Shown: positions 35,496 through 46,126, numbered from the stretch's first letter. The stretch is 64,000 nt of DNA from Limnomonas spitsbergensis (GCA_037349105.1 JAYJMM010000109.1:4482001-4546000); one strand, 5' to 3'. Notes: generated by a model not told the origin, from the letters alone. Translations and numbers: made by a program.

Positions 35496-35518
35496 ACTTC
35501 GTCCCTTTCTAAAGGACA
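35496..35518 (-). promoter_or_regulatory. Primer-binding segment, self-complementary type
   Basis: Lies directly inside block a1 on the sense strand, after CACATCGCG. Its 23 nt are perfectly complementary to 35931-35953 within the same block a. No tRNA 3' end is evident. Position and complementarity match the self-primed retrotransposon Tf1, where the mRNA 5' end anneals to the PBS. Confidence 0.7.
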
Positions 35519-35523
35519 CGCGA

Positions 35524-36153
35524 TGTGCGCTTCAGGTCCGTGGCGGACTTCTTTCCTCACGGCAGTGACGGACGCCTACGGGCAGACTCAGTGACTCTTC
35601 ACTGGCTGCGAGTGCTCAGCGAGTTAAGCAGCTGAGCTGGATATTTGTATGTATAGCAATAGACTAAGGTAGCGTAGGCCTTCTAGCCGTCTGGGCGCGA
35701 TCCAGCAGGGCTATGTTAAGGGCACTTACCGCGCAACACGCGGTGACGTGGCCGGGACGTAGACTGCGTACTTCTTCTTCTGCAGGGTCTCGGTTCTCTA
35801 CTGAGGTACTTGTCTCCAGCTAGTTCAGACGAGGCTGGACTAGTCTTGACTCGGATTAAGGTACTGACTTATGTGAACGTAGGAGGTCTCATACACGGAT
35901 GACGGCCGGCGCTTGTTACAAATAGAGGTCTGTCCTTTAGAAAGGGACGAAGTAACTAGTTGGGCAATTGCCGGGATACAGGGACCCGGCAGGCCCAATT
36001 CAGAGTACGGTAAATTATGCACTTCACCCTGCGTAAGCGGGTTTCTAGGTCTCAGTTCAAATCAGGAGGCTCCGCAGAGAAGCTGCGGAGGCTCCGTGGC
36101 CGCTAGTGGCGGCTCCAACGGTTCTGTCACGTATACGGTAATATACTGTGACA
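35524..36153 (-). repeat. Terminal block a, 5' copy (a1)
   Basis: 630 bp at the sense 5' end of the element, TGTCACA...GCGCACA. It should hold the promoter. The segment complementary to the PBS (35931-35953) lies ~200 bp in and is the predicted region of the transcript 5' end. A weak TATA-like TAATTTA lies ~60 bp upstream of it on the sense strand. Confidence 0.92.
35931..35953 (-). promoter_or_regulatory. Predicted self-primer in block a
   Basis: 23 nt whose sense-strand sequence (ACTTCGTCCC...) pairs perfectly with the segment at 35496-35518. The 3' copy of block a (21863-21885) has one mismatch at 21871. Confidence 0.65.
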
Positions 36154-36157
36154 TATG
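36154..36157. repeat. Target-site duplication TATG, right
   Basis: Follows the element end TGTGACA; matches 21206-21209. Confidence 0.65.
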
Positions 36158-36345
36158 GCACGTCACTGCTAAACGCATGCATGCATCCAGAGCTATCATG
36201 CGGCACCCATACCACTCTGTAGCTATACAATTTATAATGTTTTCAGATCTTGGTGGCGCGTGCCACGAACGCGCGTGGGTATGCATGGGGTTCCTCATGC
36301 CACCGCATGGGTGCATGCATGTCGCAGCAAATAAAGCCATAGGCA
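36154..36345 (+). repeat. Repeat F, right copy
   Basis: Direct diverged copy of 21086-21209. The element appears to have inserted at the junction of two tandem F units. Confidence 0.75.
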
Positions 36346-37528
36346 TCAATTGAAGGCCACTGCCAATATCCTCTTCTTCATAAACTGCAACAGCTCACGC
36401 GCTAGGCACCATTGTTCATTGTCTGAACTATGGGTGGATTTTGCCAGTCTTGCCGGGTACTAGCTTTTCATATCGCTGTATTGTTACCCTCACGGCTGTT
36501 TAAGCATAGATCTTTCACTTCATCTCAATCCAGACAACTCGTGTCTAATAAATATCTGCCAGTGAGCAACCGAAATGGCATTTTGCATGATTAAAAGCTC
36601 CTGAAATTAGGGGTGACAAGTGACTCGGGAATGCAGGATCTGACTGAAGCTTCATTGGCTTCTCAACACTCGACAGTTCTTGTTTTAGTAAGCACCATAC
36701 CAGATTTGGCAGGCTATTGCACGACCACCACTGGGCTGGTTGGGAACGAGCCTTGACCAGCCAAAGGCCTTAAGCCCAAGCAACAGGGCTTGCTGCACTA
36801 ATAAGCCCTGCTTGACGTAGGCCAGGTAGGGCAGCTCTGTAGTTGTAGAATTAAGAATTAAACATAATCTCTCAGTATGCGTGCCATTGCTTGTCAAATG
36901 TAGAGCGGCAATGAAACCATGGCAGACAAGAATATTGGATCCTTTGCTTGGTGGGTAGCTTGAGCATGCGCCCCTCACTGCAGGCTGGGTCTTGCATGTA
37001 GCTGTCACTGCATATCTGCCTGTTCACATCTCACGAGATATCGTACTCAACTGTCTAGCACGAGCTGTTGTGATCAGACTTGCCTGATAGTGCTTCAGAA
37101 GGCGTCAGGAAGTCACCTACACAGTTTTCCATACCGTAGGACATTTGAATCGACAGATAGGAAGCCTCCTGGTTCAAGTCTTCTACAAACGAAGTGCATC
37201 AACATTGAGCACGATGAATGTGCGGATTTCTTATCATACATGTTCGTGGCCGACGTGGGTCTACGTCCTAGGACGCGTCCTCTGGTCTACGCGTGGATCT
37301 ACGTCGATACACTTTGAAAAAACAAACCCTGGGGTACAAGACCCTGCTATTGGTTCTAGGACTAAAATTTGTCACCCTGCATAGCCACGCACGCAGCTCC
37401 TCCTCACCGCAGATGTTGGACCTTGCGTTAACCCGAAAGGTCTGACAATAATTACTATTTGAATTACTTGTACTGACAGCTTAATTTTGGTCAACCTCGC
37501 ACACTACCATATCAAGTAGAGGAACAAA
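36346..37528. other. Intergenic upstream of KNL1
   Basis: No gene recognised; open frames here have no recognisable domain. Should include the KNL1 promoter. Confidence 0.45.
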
Positions 37529-40500
37529 ATGTCTCGGGACCTCTCAGCCAGGACACCGACGACAGTGGGTCGAAGTTGTTGCATCCCAGCTAATTGCCAT
37601 ACGTTCGCCAATTTGTGAACACCGGTATTGGTACACTGCAGATCCTGAGAAAGCGCGCTAATAAAGAAAACGATGAGAAGGAGGGCCGACGGAACAAACT
37701 TCGGGGACGCAGGGTTAGCTTTGCGCCCGATGAGGAGCTGGAGACAATGCACCTGTATCGCAAGGTGATGCACTATCACATGGACCCACCATGGCCAGGC
37801 TCTCAATCATCGGCATCTCCGCCTTGCAGGACAAAAACCATGGCCGAGATGACACTGACGAGCTCCTAGCTGGGACTGCTGTTCCATATGGAGCAAGTGG
37901 TGCAGCGCTTGATGTCAACACAGGCATGGAGTCCCCTGCACCCAGGCTTGGCGACATGGCAGCTAGCCCCATGTTGACACCTCTGTCAATGGACTTGACA
38001 AATAACAGCCAGCTGCATGGAGCTCCAGCCCCGTCAGCGCCTAAAATGCCTGGGAACCAACAGAGTCTGGCCATGGGGAGTGGCAGCCAAGAATTTACTC
38101 GCAATATCACTGGTTGCGTTCCAGCTCTTTCAACACTGGTAGGGTCCAAAGATGATCGCAGGCTCATGGCTGTGAGCTGCATCTCTACTTCATGGCAACG
38201 TGCTTGTCATCTGTGCGTACTTGCGCTCTTCATTTGTTTCTCCACATTCCGCAGGTGGAAGAGGATGAAGATGGCATGATTGAGGCAGGGGGCCCCATGC
38301 ATGACAATGCAACTGAATCACCCGCATACTGTAGCCAGGCACATGGTGAGTATGATGGATGCCTAGCACACTCGCATATGAGCACCCGGACTGTTTTTTG
38401 TGTTCGTGTCTCAGGTGTTCTATGGTTGGGCGGCCGGCCTTACACCTTGTGAAGTCCAAGCAAAGAAAGGCACTCGTGCCTTAAAGAGAAAGCACTGTCA
38501 TGGCGCACTTCATGCATGGATGGTGAAGAGGTGTCAATCTCTGACTTTCTGCGGCATTGCAGTCCTCCATCTTTCCTTTACGTCATCTTCCTACTGCAGG
38601 AGTTACTCCTGGAGGTCCCTCTCAAGGAGCTCTCCTGTCACCCCTCAGCCCCTTCCTTCTCAACGAGATGCGTCTGGGAGGTGGCATGGGGGATGGGACG
38701 CCAGGCGCACCTGAGGATACCGAGGAATTGAAGCAAAAATGGGGCTTCACGCCAGGAGCTGAAGACACTCTTGATGCGAGTCACGGTGAGGGAAACACAA
38801 CGAATGCCACGTTCTAAAGCCCACGTTCACATAGCCCTTGCATGGCAAGGCTGTTGTTGTTGAGGATGTATTTTTATGTGCATAGAGCTCCCCCAGACGC
38901 TCAGCTTCTTGCGCGCATGGCTCCTCTTGTGCAGGCCGCAGGGTCATGGGTGATGCAACCTACAACAACGTGTATGGGAATGGCACAACGGGGGACATCA
39001 CTCGGTCCATGAAGCCATTGGCTGGCAATGGCAGTGCTGCAGGTAAGTCAAGAATCTAAGCATGTCATTGATTTTCCACGGCGTCCTGCAACGATCTTTT
39101 CCCACAGCTATCCTGGCATGGAAGGATTCAGCACCCTTGATTGAGGCCAAATTCCTGAGTCTCTCGTTTAGTCATCCATGCAGTTATTAAACGAGGCAAA
39201 TCCTCCCCAGGTGCTGGTGGTGTCCCCCTTGGGGCGCTGCAATGGCAGAAGTCAAACGCGTCGCTGGCGGCGCAGGCACCTGCCCTGCCTCAACAGCAGC
39301 AGCAGCCTCCACCTGAGATGACGCTGAGACTGCTCGAGGAGGAGGAGCAGCACACTGCAGCGTGGCGCGAGCCTCGATATGGCGCAGGTGCTTTGGGGTA
39401 GGGGGTGTTTCTGGGGTTAAGGAGGTGCCGTATGGCTTCCTGTAGCTTCCCTGGACTACATACTGGCAGCTGTGGTCGAGGATGCTGCACTTTTGTGCTC
39501 TCAGACTTAGGGTCGGAAAGAGGTGCCGAGATAGCAGAAGGGAGTCATACATGGCAAAGCATACAGGACATGTCCAGTTAGCCTGCTGGAAATCCACCCT
39601 CTGATCTACTATTTTGCCGCTATGGCTTTCCTGCTGCTGTTTGCTAATTTCCATTGCTTGACATGCTTGTGCCCTGCGCTCAGGCCATGCCAGCGTCGCA
39701 AGCAACAAGGTTGCGCCAGACTCCATGCACCTGGGATACAATGAGACGACGGGCATCCTGGCCAGCCCACTGCCAATGGGTCAGCCCTCGGCTGCTCCTG
39801 TGACTGCGGGCTTCACTGCCACTGCCGGTGTTAATTACACGGCACAGCTGTTGGCTGACGGGACTGTCACGCGGCACCATGCGTTAGGCACTGCCATGCA
39901 GCACATCATGCGGAGCGGCGGTGGGGCTGCTCCAGGCAGTGTGCAAAAAGCGAGGTGATCCAGGGGGTGAGGGGCAATGAAGCATTGCCATGGGTGAAGA
40001 AGGAATGCAACAAAGCCACGGGCTGGGAAGTAATGGGGGGGGGGGGGAGTGGAGAATCAATGCACTACAGCAGCACAGCCTTGGGTCGAGGAGCCATGCC
40101 ACAAACCAGCAACGCTATGGGTTGAGAAGCAACAAAAGAAGTTCATGGGTTACAGAACAATAAAGGAAAGCCATGGTATAAATATAATAAATGAGTCACA
40201 GCTGCATCTAATTTCCACCCGTATGTGTGTCAAAGAGCTTAAGGTGCCAGCAGCCCATTGCTGAATATTGCCCTGGTCCTTTTATCTGCATGCAGCAGGC
40301 GCCATGACGGGGGCCTGATGACACTTGACCCAAGACCCATGCCCTTAGACCCGACAGCCGCCTCAAGCAGCATCATCGCATCAGATATGTACGAAGACAT
40401 GCTGGAATCTCCATTGGTGACTGCAGGTGCGTGGAAACAGCCATATAAACAGCCATGAGAATATGAAACACGTGAGGGACCTCTCTGTTTCCAGGTAGCT

Positions 40501-43500
40501 AAGCCACTTCTTGTTGACTCCCTGTGGCTGTTTTGCCGCGTCACTCTTGGCTTTCCACACGGAAGCATCCAGACTTGCTCGTTTAGGCTTAGACTAGGGG
40601 CATATGGTGCCAGCCTCGTCCTTCATTTCTGGCTGGACTTCAGGCGGTGTGGCAAGAATTTTCAAACCAGAGACACCTCTTCATGCATTGGCAAATTATG
40701 CACACGCGTACAGACTCGGCCTCCACGACACTCTGCAGGTGGCCGCATGGGCTCTGGGTTGCAGTCACTCACGCCCATCTTCGACAGGAGCGCAGTGAAG
40801 GCTAGCCCAGCAGCAGCAGCAGCAGGAGGCGGTTTCCTGGTTGACCAGACCTACACCCTGGACGATTTTGCGCTGCCTCCAGAGCTGCCTGCTAGTCAGT
40901 CGTCTCTGCCGAGGGGCTACTCGCAGCAGCAGCCTTCACAGCAGCCGCAACAAATGTGGCATGCAGCTGCCGCTTCTCAGGAGCTTTCGCTGCCGCTGTG
41001 GCAGCAGCCGTCACAGCAGCTGCAGCCGTACAGCTCCCTCGGTACCGCCTCTGGGACACCCATGCGGCAGATGAGCCAGCCAGCCGCCCCTCCGTCGGAG
41101 TGGCCGTCCCTCGGTAGAGGTATCGGCGGAGCTGGGTCCCAGCCTTCCTCCATGCCCGACATGCATCACATGGCTCCCAGGCAGCAGCTCATGGCTCCTC
41201 CGCCTGCAAGGCCGACTGTGCCAGCCATCTCCTTCCCGGTGAGGCGCTACCTCCTGCAAGCAGGGGGGCACCTAGCTTTACTTGCTACGTGTCTAGGGTT
41301 TATGCCACATCCTGCCCCTGCCTCCAAAGGCAGAAGCCACCCTATGCCTCCGAAGGCAGAGTCCACCCCAGGCATGAAAAAGCTCTACCCATGCAGACCC
41401 CGTTAATGCGTACCAGACCGCCTTTGGTGGGCCGCTGAGCAGCCACCACTGGGCCCATTGGGATGAAGTAGCAGGACTTTCACTGCATCAGGCCCCCAGC
41501 CGTAGGCTGAGATGCAGCTGAATGATAGCTGAAGCACACGTTCAAAAGAGCCATCAGCCATGGCCATTTCCCTCTCCTTTTAGTATCCCACCCATTTCAT
41601 ATTAGGATGGCACTGTCAAACAACGGCAAATGATCAAACCGAGAGGCAAACAAGCCTTGTCTCAACTCTTCCTGACCCACTTCCGCTTAGTTCCAGTTGC
41701 TCCTCACTGGAACTAAGCAGAAGTGGGTCAGGATTGGTTGAGGGTTGAGACAAGGCTGCCAAGACAAGCTGTAGGCAACCTCTGACCATCTGTCGGTTGC
41801 CCCCACGGGTGCACCTCCGGCAAAGGGATGGGGCTGTTGATGGGCACGGGATCCAAATAAAGGCAGCCTTCATCAATGACCCTCTGTCCATTTCCCCCAC
41901 CTCTGCGCCTGTATCGTATCTCCCACCTCTGACCCTCTATTCGTTTCCCCCACCTCTCCTCAGGAGTTCTTGCAGCTCGTCGAGGTCCGTTTCCTCGATG
42001 ACATGCGCCGCCGCACCTCCATCATCCACCCCGCCATGGGCGCTGACCTGCAGCAGCCCAATGCCGCGTCCGAGGCGGCGATGCTGGGCGCCACGCAGTC
42101 AGCCGCAGAGCTGCTTGACGCGCTGCACGTGGTAGGGCCGAGGGCAGCCCTCAGCCGACGCATCATCGACGAGCTGGCAGACAAGGTCGAGGAGGTGCAG
42201 ACGAGAGTGGGCCGAGCTGAGGGCACCATGGCCAGGGAAAACCCGGCCGTCTTCTCGACAGTGCAGGTAAGGAGTCAGGTGCCAGGTTGTTGCCGTCCCC
42301 TACGCATCGTCCACTGCCTCTGTCATGCATGTGGCAATGATACAAAAAAGGCTAGTCAAGTGATCAAGACCAGGGCTGCTGCTTAGGAATGCGGTGACTC
42401 GTGTTTGTTTGCTTAAGCATGAAGGGACCACGGTAGCCACTAAAGCCGAGGCCTTGAGCATGGTCTCCGTTTGCCCTGCCGCCTGTAAAGGATGTGAGCT
42501 ACAGCCAATGCTGCCCTGTGTATCTACCTCTCCCCTGCAGCTGGCCCTGCCCTGCCCTGCCGCCTGTAAAGGATGTGTGCCGCGGCTGACCCTGCCCTGT
42601 GTATCTACCTGTCCCCCGCAGCTGGCCCTGCCCTGCCCTGCTGCCTGTAAAGGATGTGTGTCGCAGCTGACCCTGCCCTGTGTGTTTGCCTGTCCCCCGC
42701 AGCTGGCCAGCAACCAGGACCTGGACCGGCTGCGTGACCAGATGAAGCTTCTCAAGCGCGTTTGCCGCCTGCGCACCATGATGTCGTGGAAGCAGCAGCG
42801 GATCCAGTTTGAGCAGGAGCTCGGGGTCGCGTACAGGTCCAGCATACAGGCGCTGCAGCAGGAGGTGGAAGCAATGGAGGTAAGACAGGGAAAGCTGCTG
42901 TTTTTTATGCTGTTGTTGAGAACGTCCGCCAGCCCTGGGAAATGTGAGCCAGTCCTTTGCTCTGCTAGCACAGCAGCTTCGACACCCGTGAGCGTGTATG
43001 TGCATTTGCAGCTCAAGGTGCTGCAGAGGCTGCAGGTGCGTGACAGGGCGGCCCCTCTCGTCTCCCCCCCTTGTCTTTCCCTTGTCCCCCCTTGTCCCTA
43101 GGGGGTCTGATTCGATGCATCAGCTGCTCAGATTCGACACCCCTGAACGTACATATGCATTTGCCCCCTCCCCTCAGTCTGTGTTGCCGCTGCCCTGTTC
43201 CGCTGCAGGTCTCCCTCCAGCACGCCCTGAAGCTCGAGGAGAACGTTGCGGGCCTGCAGGCACAGGCCGCGAGGAGGGCGCATATGGAGGAAGTCCGTGT
43301 GAAGGTCAGAGGCCTGCGTGTTGTTTTGGGGTGGGGATATATTCAGGGTTCCCACCTGTCCAGGAGGTGGGTCTCCCAGCCAGTATTGGGCCATTAGACC
43401 AGCAGCTGCCAAGTTATTTTGTGGGAAGGTGGGAACCTTCAGCATCAGTTTCTGCGAGGCACATGCATAGCACCTTGTTGGCCTTCTCCCAATCTCCCAT

Positions 43501-45634
43501 AGCCTCCCTCTGCTCTTGCTGCCCCTAGGCTGCATAGGAGCAAGAGCAGAGGGAAGGTGTCCAGAAACTAAAGCAACAGTATCTGCAAGGCACATGCAAC
43601 ACCTTATTGGCCCCTAGGCCTTCCCCCAATCTCCCCTGGCCCCCCTCCGCCCTTGCTGCCCCCAGGCTGCGTTGGAGCAGAAGCAGAGGGGAGGTGTCCA
43701 GAAACTTAAGCAACAGTTTCTTCAAGGCACATGCACACATTGCACAGCACCTTATTGGCCTTCTCTTAATCTCCCATCGGCATGGCCCCCCTCTGCACTT
43801 GCTGCCCCTAGGCTGCATAGGAGCAGAAGCAGAGGAACTATGTCGAGAAGCTTAAGCAACAGTTTCTGCAACACCTTATCGGTCCTATGGCCTTCCCCCA
43901 ATCTCCCATGGCCTCCCTCTGCCCTTGCTGCCCCTAGGCTGCGTTGGAGCAGAGGCAGAGGAAAGGTGTCCAGCTGCGGCAGCTGCATGAGGTCAAGGCG
44001 GCCAATGAGCTGAGGGGTGTCCGGCAGCAGGCTGCTGAGGAGCGGCTGGCCGAGCTCAAGGTGGGCATGGAGCCTGTGGGCCTGCGAGCATGTGGCCCCT
44101 CCCGATACCGCACTGTCATTCTGCATGTGGGACTCTTTCTTAGGTCTCGATGGAGGTTTGGTAAATACAATTTACTTTTTAATGCTGCTTGGGACCCCAA
44201 ATTGCTTGCTGATTGACGTCATGTACACAAACCTGATTTATTGTTTATCTTTTTATGTACTGGTATATGTTCCGGCTGTGACTGTGCTGCGGGGGGCCCT
44301 TTGCCCCCAGTCTCGATACGAGACCGCGCTGCAGAGCAAGCTGGTGATGAACAAGCAATTGCAAGCGCTCCGAGCTGAAGGGGTGCTGCAGGAGACCCCT
44401 GGCAAGGACAAGCGGCAGGCAGCCTCACCGCTGGTGGAGACGCTGCTGCAAAGACAAGAGCAGCTCGAGGTGCTGCAGAGGCTGCAGGTGTGTGACAGGG
44501 TGGCCCATCTCGTCTCCCCCCCTTGTCTTTCCCTTGTCCCCCCTCGTTTGTAGGGGGTCTGATTCGATGCATCAGCTGCTCAGCATTGAATCAGACTCTC
44601 AAGGGAGTCCCATGAAAACATTCAAATTTTAGGGTTAAGGTTTAAATTCAAATTGTCTGTGCGCCCTGACGAGGCCTGAACCCTAACCCTGTCCTTTCAT
44701 CCTGCAGGGTCTGCATCTTGACGCGAGGGAGGTCACCTCGCGGGGCTCCTTTGAGCTCACCTTCCGCAATCAGTTCCAGATCCAGGTCCAGCTTCCACCC
44801 ATAGGTGTGGCTGCAAGTGCCGGTTGTGCCGTGCGCGTACGGCTGCTGCCGGCGCAGGACAGCCAATCGCCCTGTGTCGAGGCGTTGTTGCCCCACTTGG
44901 GTGAGTTGTCCGAGCATGAGCACCTCGACTAGTAACGTGGGCAGGGTGTGTGCATGCCTCCTACCCATCCTACACTGAAATGCACTGTTCATTTAACTTT
45001 CTGGCCACCGCATTCGTAGCACTGGTGAGTGGTGACTCTGATGTGATGTACCTTGCTACCCTCCCCGGCAGAATCCATGTGTCTGCACCCCCTCGGCGCT
45101 GTGACTTCCACCGTGGCCCAGCTCCCAGCCATCCTCTCCAGGGCTCAAGTCCGCCTGGGGCACCTGTCCACAAAACTAGCCCAGCTGGACGCGCTGCTGC
45201 TTGCCCTGCCTCTTTTCACGCGGGTGCAGTTGCAGCCCGGCAGCCCCCAGGTTGCACAACTCCAGCTCGTGTTCATCGATGCGGAGTCGTGCATCAGGGT
45301 GGCGGTGTCATGCCCGTTCCTCGAGGCGCTGCAGCAGCAGCCGAAGCGTCAAAGAGCGGAGGCGGGGCCAGCTGCTGCGTGCGTGGAGGTGGAGATGCCG
45401 GGTTGCCCAGCTGCTGCCACAACACTTGTCGCGGCGTTGGAGGGTGCCGTAGCCACTGTGCTCGCAGGTCCTGCCTGGCTGCAGGGCATTTGCTTGGCGG
45501 TGCATGCGGTGTTGCGTGAGGCTGGCCGGAAGTTTGCTAGTGGCACCACCATGAGCCCCGCTGAGGCTAAATATTGGGGAGCGGTGTTGTCGCAGGTGGA
45601 ACGGAAAAAGGGATTAGATTTCATGAAATGGTGA
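37529..45634 (+). CDS. KNL1: KNL1/Spc105/Spc7 outer-kinetochore scaffold
   Basis: Eighteen exons: 37529-37564, 37642-37764, 37830-38138, 38255-38345, 38600-38785, 38935-39042, 39211-39387, 39684-39954, 40299-40426, 40739-41238, 41964-42266, 42703-42879, 43012-43035, 43209-43304, 43938-44060, 44311-44487, 44708-44900, 45072-45634. Every phase closes; product 1194 aa. Residues 36-39 are the PP1-docking RVSF inside GRRVSFAPDEELETMHLY. MELT-like motifs (MDLT at 107-110, GDIT, LMTLDP) follow in a disordered middle. Residues 644-744 (EFLQLVEVRFLDDMRRRTS) are the Spc7-type domain, 745-943 a coiled coil, and 944-1194 the RWD-like end (SRGSFELTFRNQF). KNL1 links microtubules (with Mis12 and Ndc80) to Bub-dependent checkpoint signalling. 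The first exon (12 codons) and the 24-nt exon at 43012 are the least certain. Exon 9 has a NAGNAG acceptor (40296 or 40299). Confidence 0.85.
41404..41515 (-). repeat. Repeat family T, inverted copy in KNL1 intron
   Basis: Reverse complement contains CAGCCTACGGCTG.GGGCCT, matching the start of the copies at 9455 and 10058. Confidence 0.55.
41651..41755. repeat. Long foldback hairpin in KNL1 intron 10
   Basis: The 5' arm 41651-41694 pairs with 41705-41755 across a 10-nt loop (41695-41704). There are 14 bp, an internal bulge, then ~29 bp with one mismatch. Could be a small foldback element or a small-RNA precursor. Confidence 0.8.
42468..42702 (+). repeat. 81-bp tandem repeat of a 3' splice site (KNL1 intron 11)
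   Basis: Three units, each with GCCTGTAAAGGATGTG and ending in C-rich tract-GCAG|CTGGCC. The AG|CTGGCC junctions fall at 42541, 42622 and 42703, exactly 81 bp apart. Only the last (42703) continues into exon 12. Confidence 0.9.
43012..43129 (+). repeat. Duplicated exon-end/donor/intron segment (copy 1)
   Basis: 118 bp nearly identical to 44464-44581. It includes the exon end CTC.AGGTGCTGCAGAGGCTGCAG, the donor, and the start of the following intron. Here it forms a 24-nt micro-exon (LKVLQRLQ); at 44464 it is the end of exon 16 (LEVLQRLQ). Confidence 0.85.
43505..43937 (+). repeat. Tandem copies of acceptor plus exon start (KNL1 intron 14)
   Basis: Three diverged upstream copies of the 3' splice site and start of the exon at 43938 (AG|GCTGCGTTGGAGCAG) occur at 43529, 43666 and 43812. 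The first and third have in-frame TAG (GCATAG). The second is open (ALEQKQRGGVQKLKQQFLQ) but lacks a GT donor. Units are about 126-146 bp. Confidence 0.85.
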
Positions 45635-45862
45635 CTTTGTTGTGGGCTGGTTGAGACCTAATACCCAGACTGGTGTGACCTGGCTGTCTTTCAGCTGACG
45701 CGGGGACCTCTGCATTTGAACTGGGTGTCCCGTGCTGAAAGACCTGTGACTTGTATTGATCGCATCTCTTCTGTGAGACCTGGAGCGGCATGCTCCTTGG
45801 CAACTTTCATGTTTAATGATTTGGGAAGGGTGGCTTAGCTATGCTCATGACTTCATAAACGG

Positions 45863-46005
45863 TGCATACCCGCTGGGCCCTGTTGAACGCTCGGCCCCGG
45901 GGGGCTGGTAAGGGACGAGCAAGCTCAATTCCAGCCACCATGTACAGCTAGGACCGTGGCGCAGCCATGCCATCCTCTAATGTGAGGGGGCAGAAACATG
46001 GACCC
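45863..46005 (+). repeat. Dispersed repeat family R, copy 3
   Basis: Matches 46514-46650 through CATCCTCTAATGTGAGGGGG, then diverges; lacks the B-box end. Confidence 0.8.
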
Positions 46006-46079
46006 AGCAACCCTATCCAAGGTGGTGCCGCACCCACATCCTAGGTGAATGACACTACACCTATGTGATGGGGCTCACG

Positions 46080-46126
46080 CGGCCGAGCCTTTTTGAACAG
46101 GGCCCAGAGGTGTAACGTCATTGACC
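46080..46126 (+). repeat. Short dispersed repeat S, copy 2
   Basis: Near-identical to 4040-4087. Confidence 0.7.

Larger units (their letters stand above)
21210..36153 (-). mobile_element. Gypsy-like retrotransposon with split direct repeats
   Basis: A 14,944-bp insertion bounded by TATG duplications, with ends TGTCGCACC... and ...TGTGACA that form a short imperfect inverted repeat (TGTCRCA). Coding is on the minus strand. In the sense direction the order is: block a (36153-35524), primer-binding segment (35518-35496), giant gag-like ORF (34800-24472), pol remnants (24511-22918), a purine-rich tract (22351-22339), block b (22338-22088), block a (22085-21456), block b (21452-21210). Copies of a differ at about 4 of 630 positions and b copies at a few positions plus an 8-bp duplication, so insertion is recent. 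The integrase remnant and 4-bp duplication are typical of LTR elements. The a-internal-b-a-b order is typical of PAT-type elements. Reverse transcriptase and RNase H are missing, so this copy is non-autonomous. Confidence 0.85.

Noticed and set aside
21210..36153. Calling the element a true DIRS/PAT tyrosine-recombinase retrotransposon
   Set aside because: No tyrosine recombinase motif was seen; an integrase remnant, TG...CA ends and a TATG duplication point to a DDE-integrase element. Only the repeat order is PAT-like.
21456..36153. Treating the 630-bp block alone as a standard LTR pair
   Set aside because: No target duplication flanks the block-a pair (GTGA versus TATG); the duplication appears only when the outer b block is included.
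44648..45173. Minus-strand frames opposite KNL1 exons 17-18
   Set aside because: Antisense shadows of the RWD-like coding exons.
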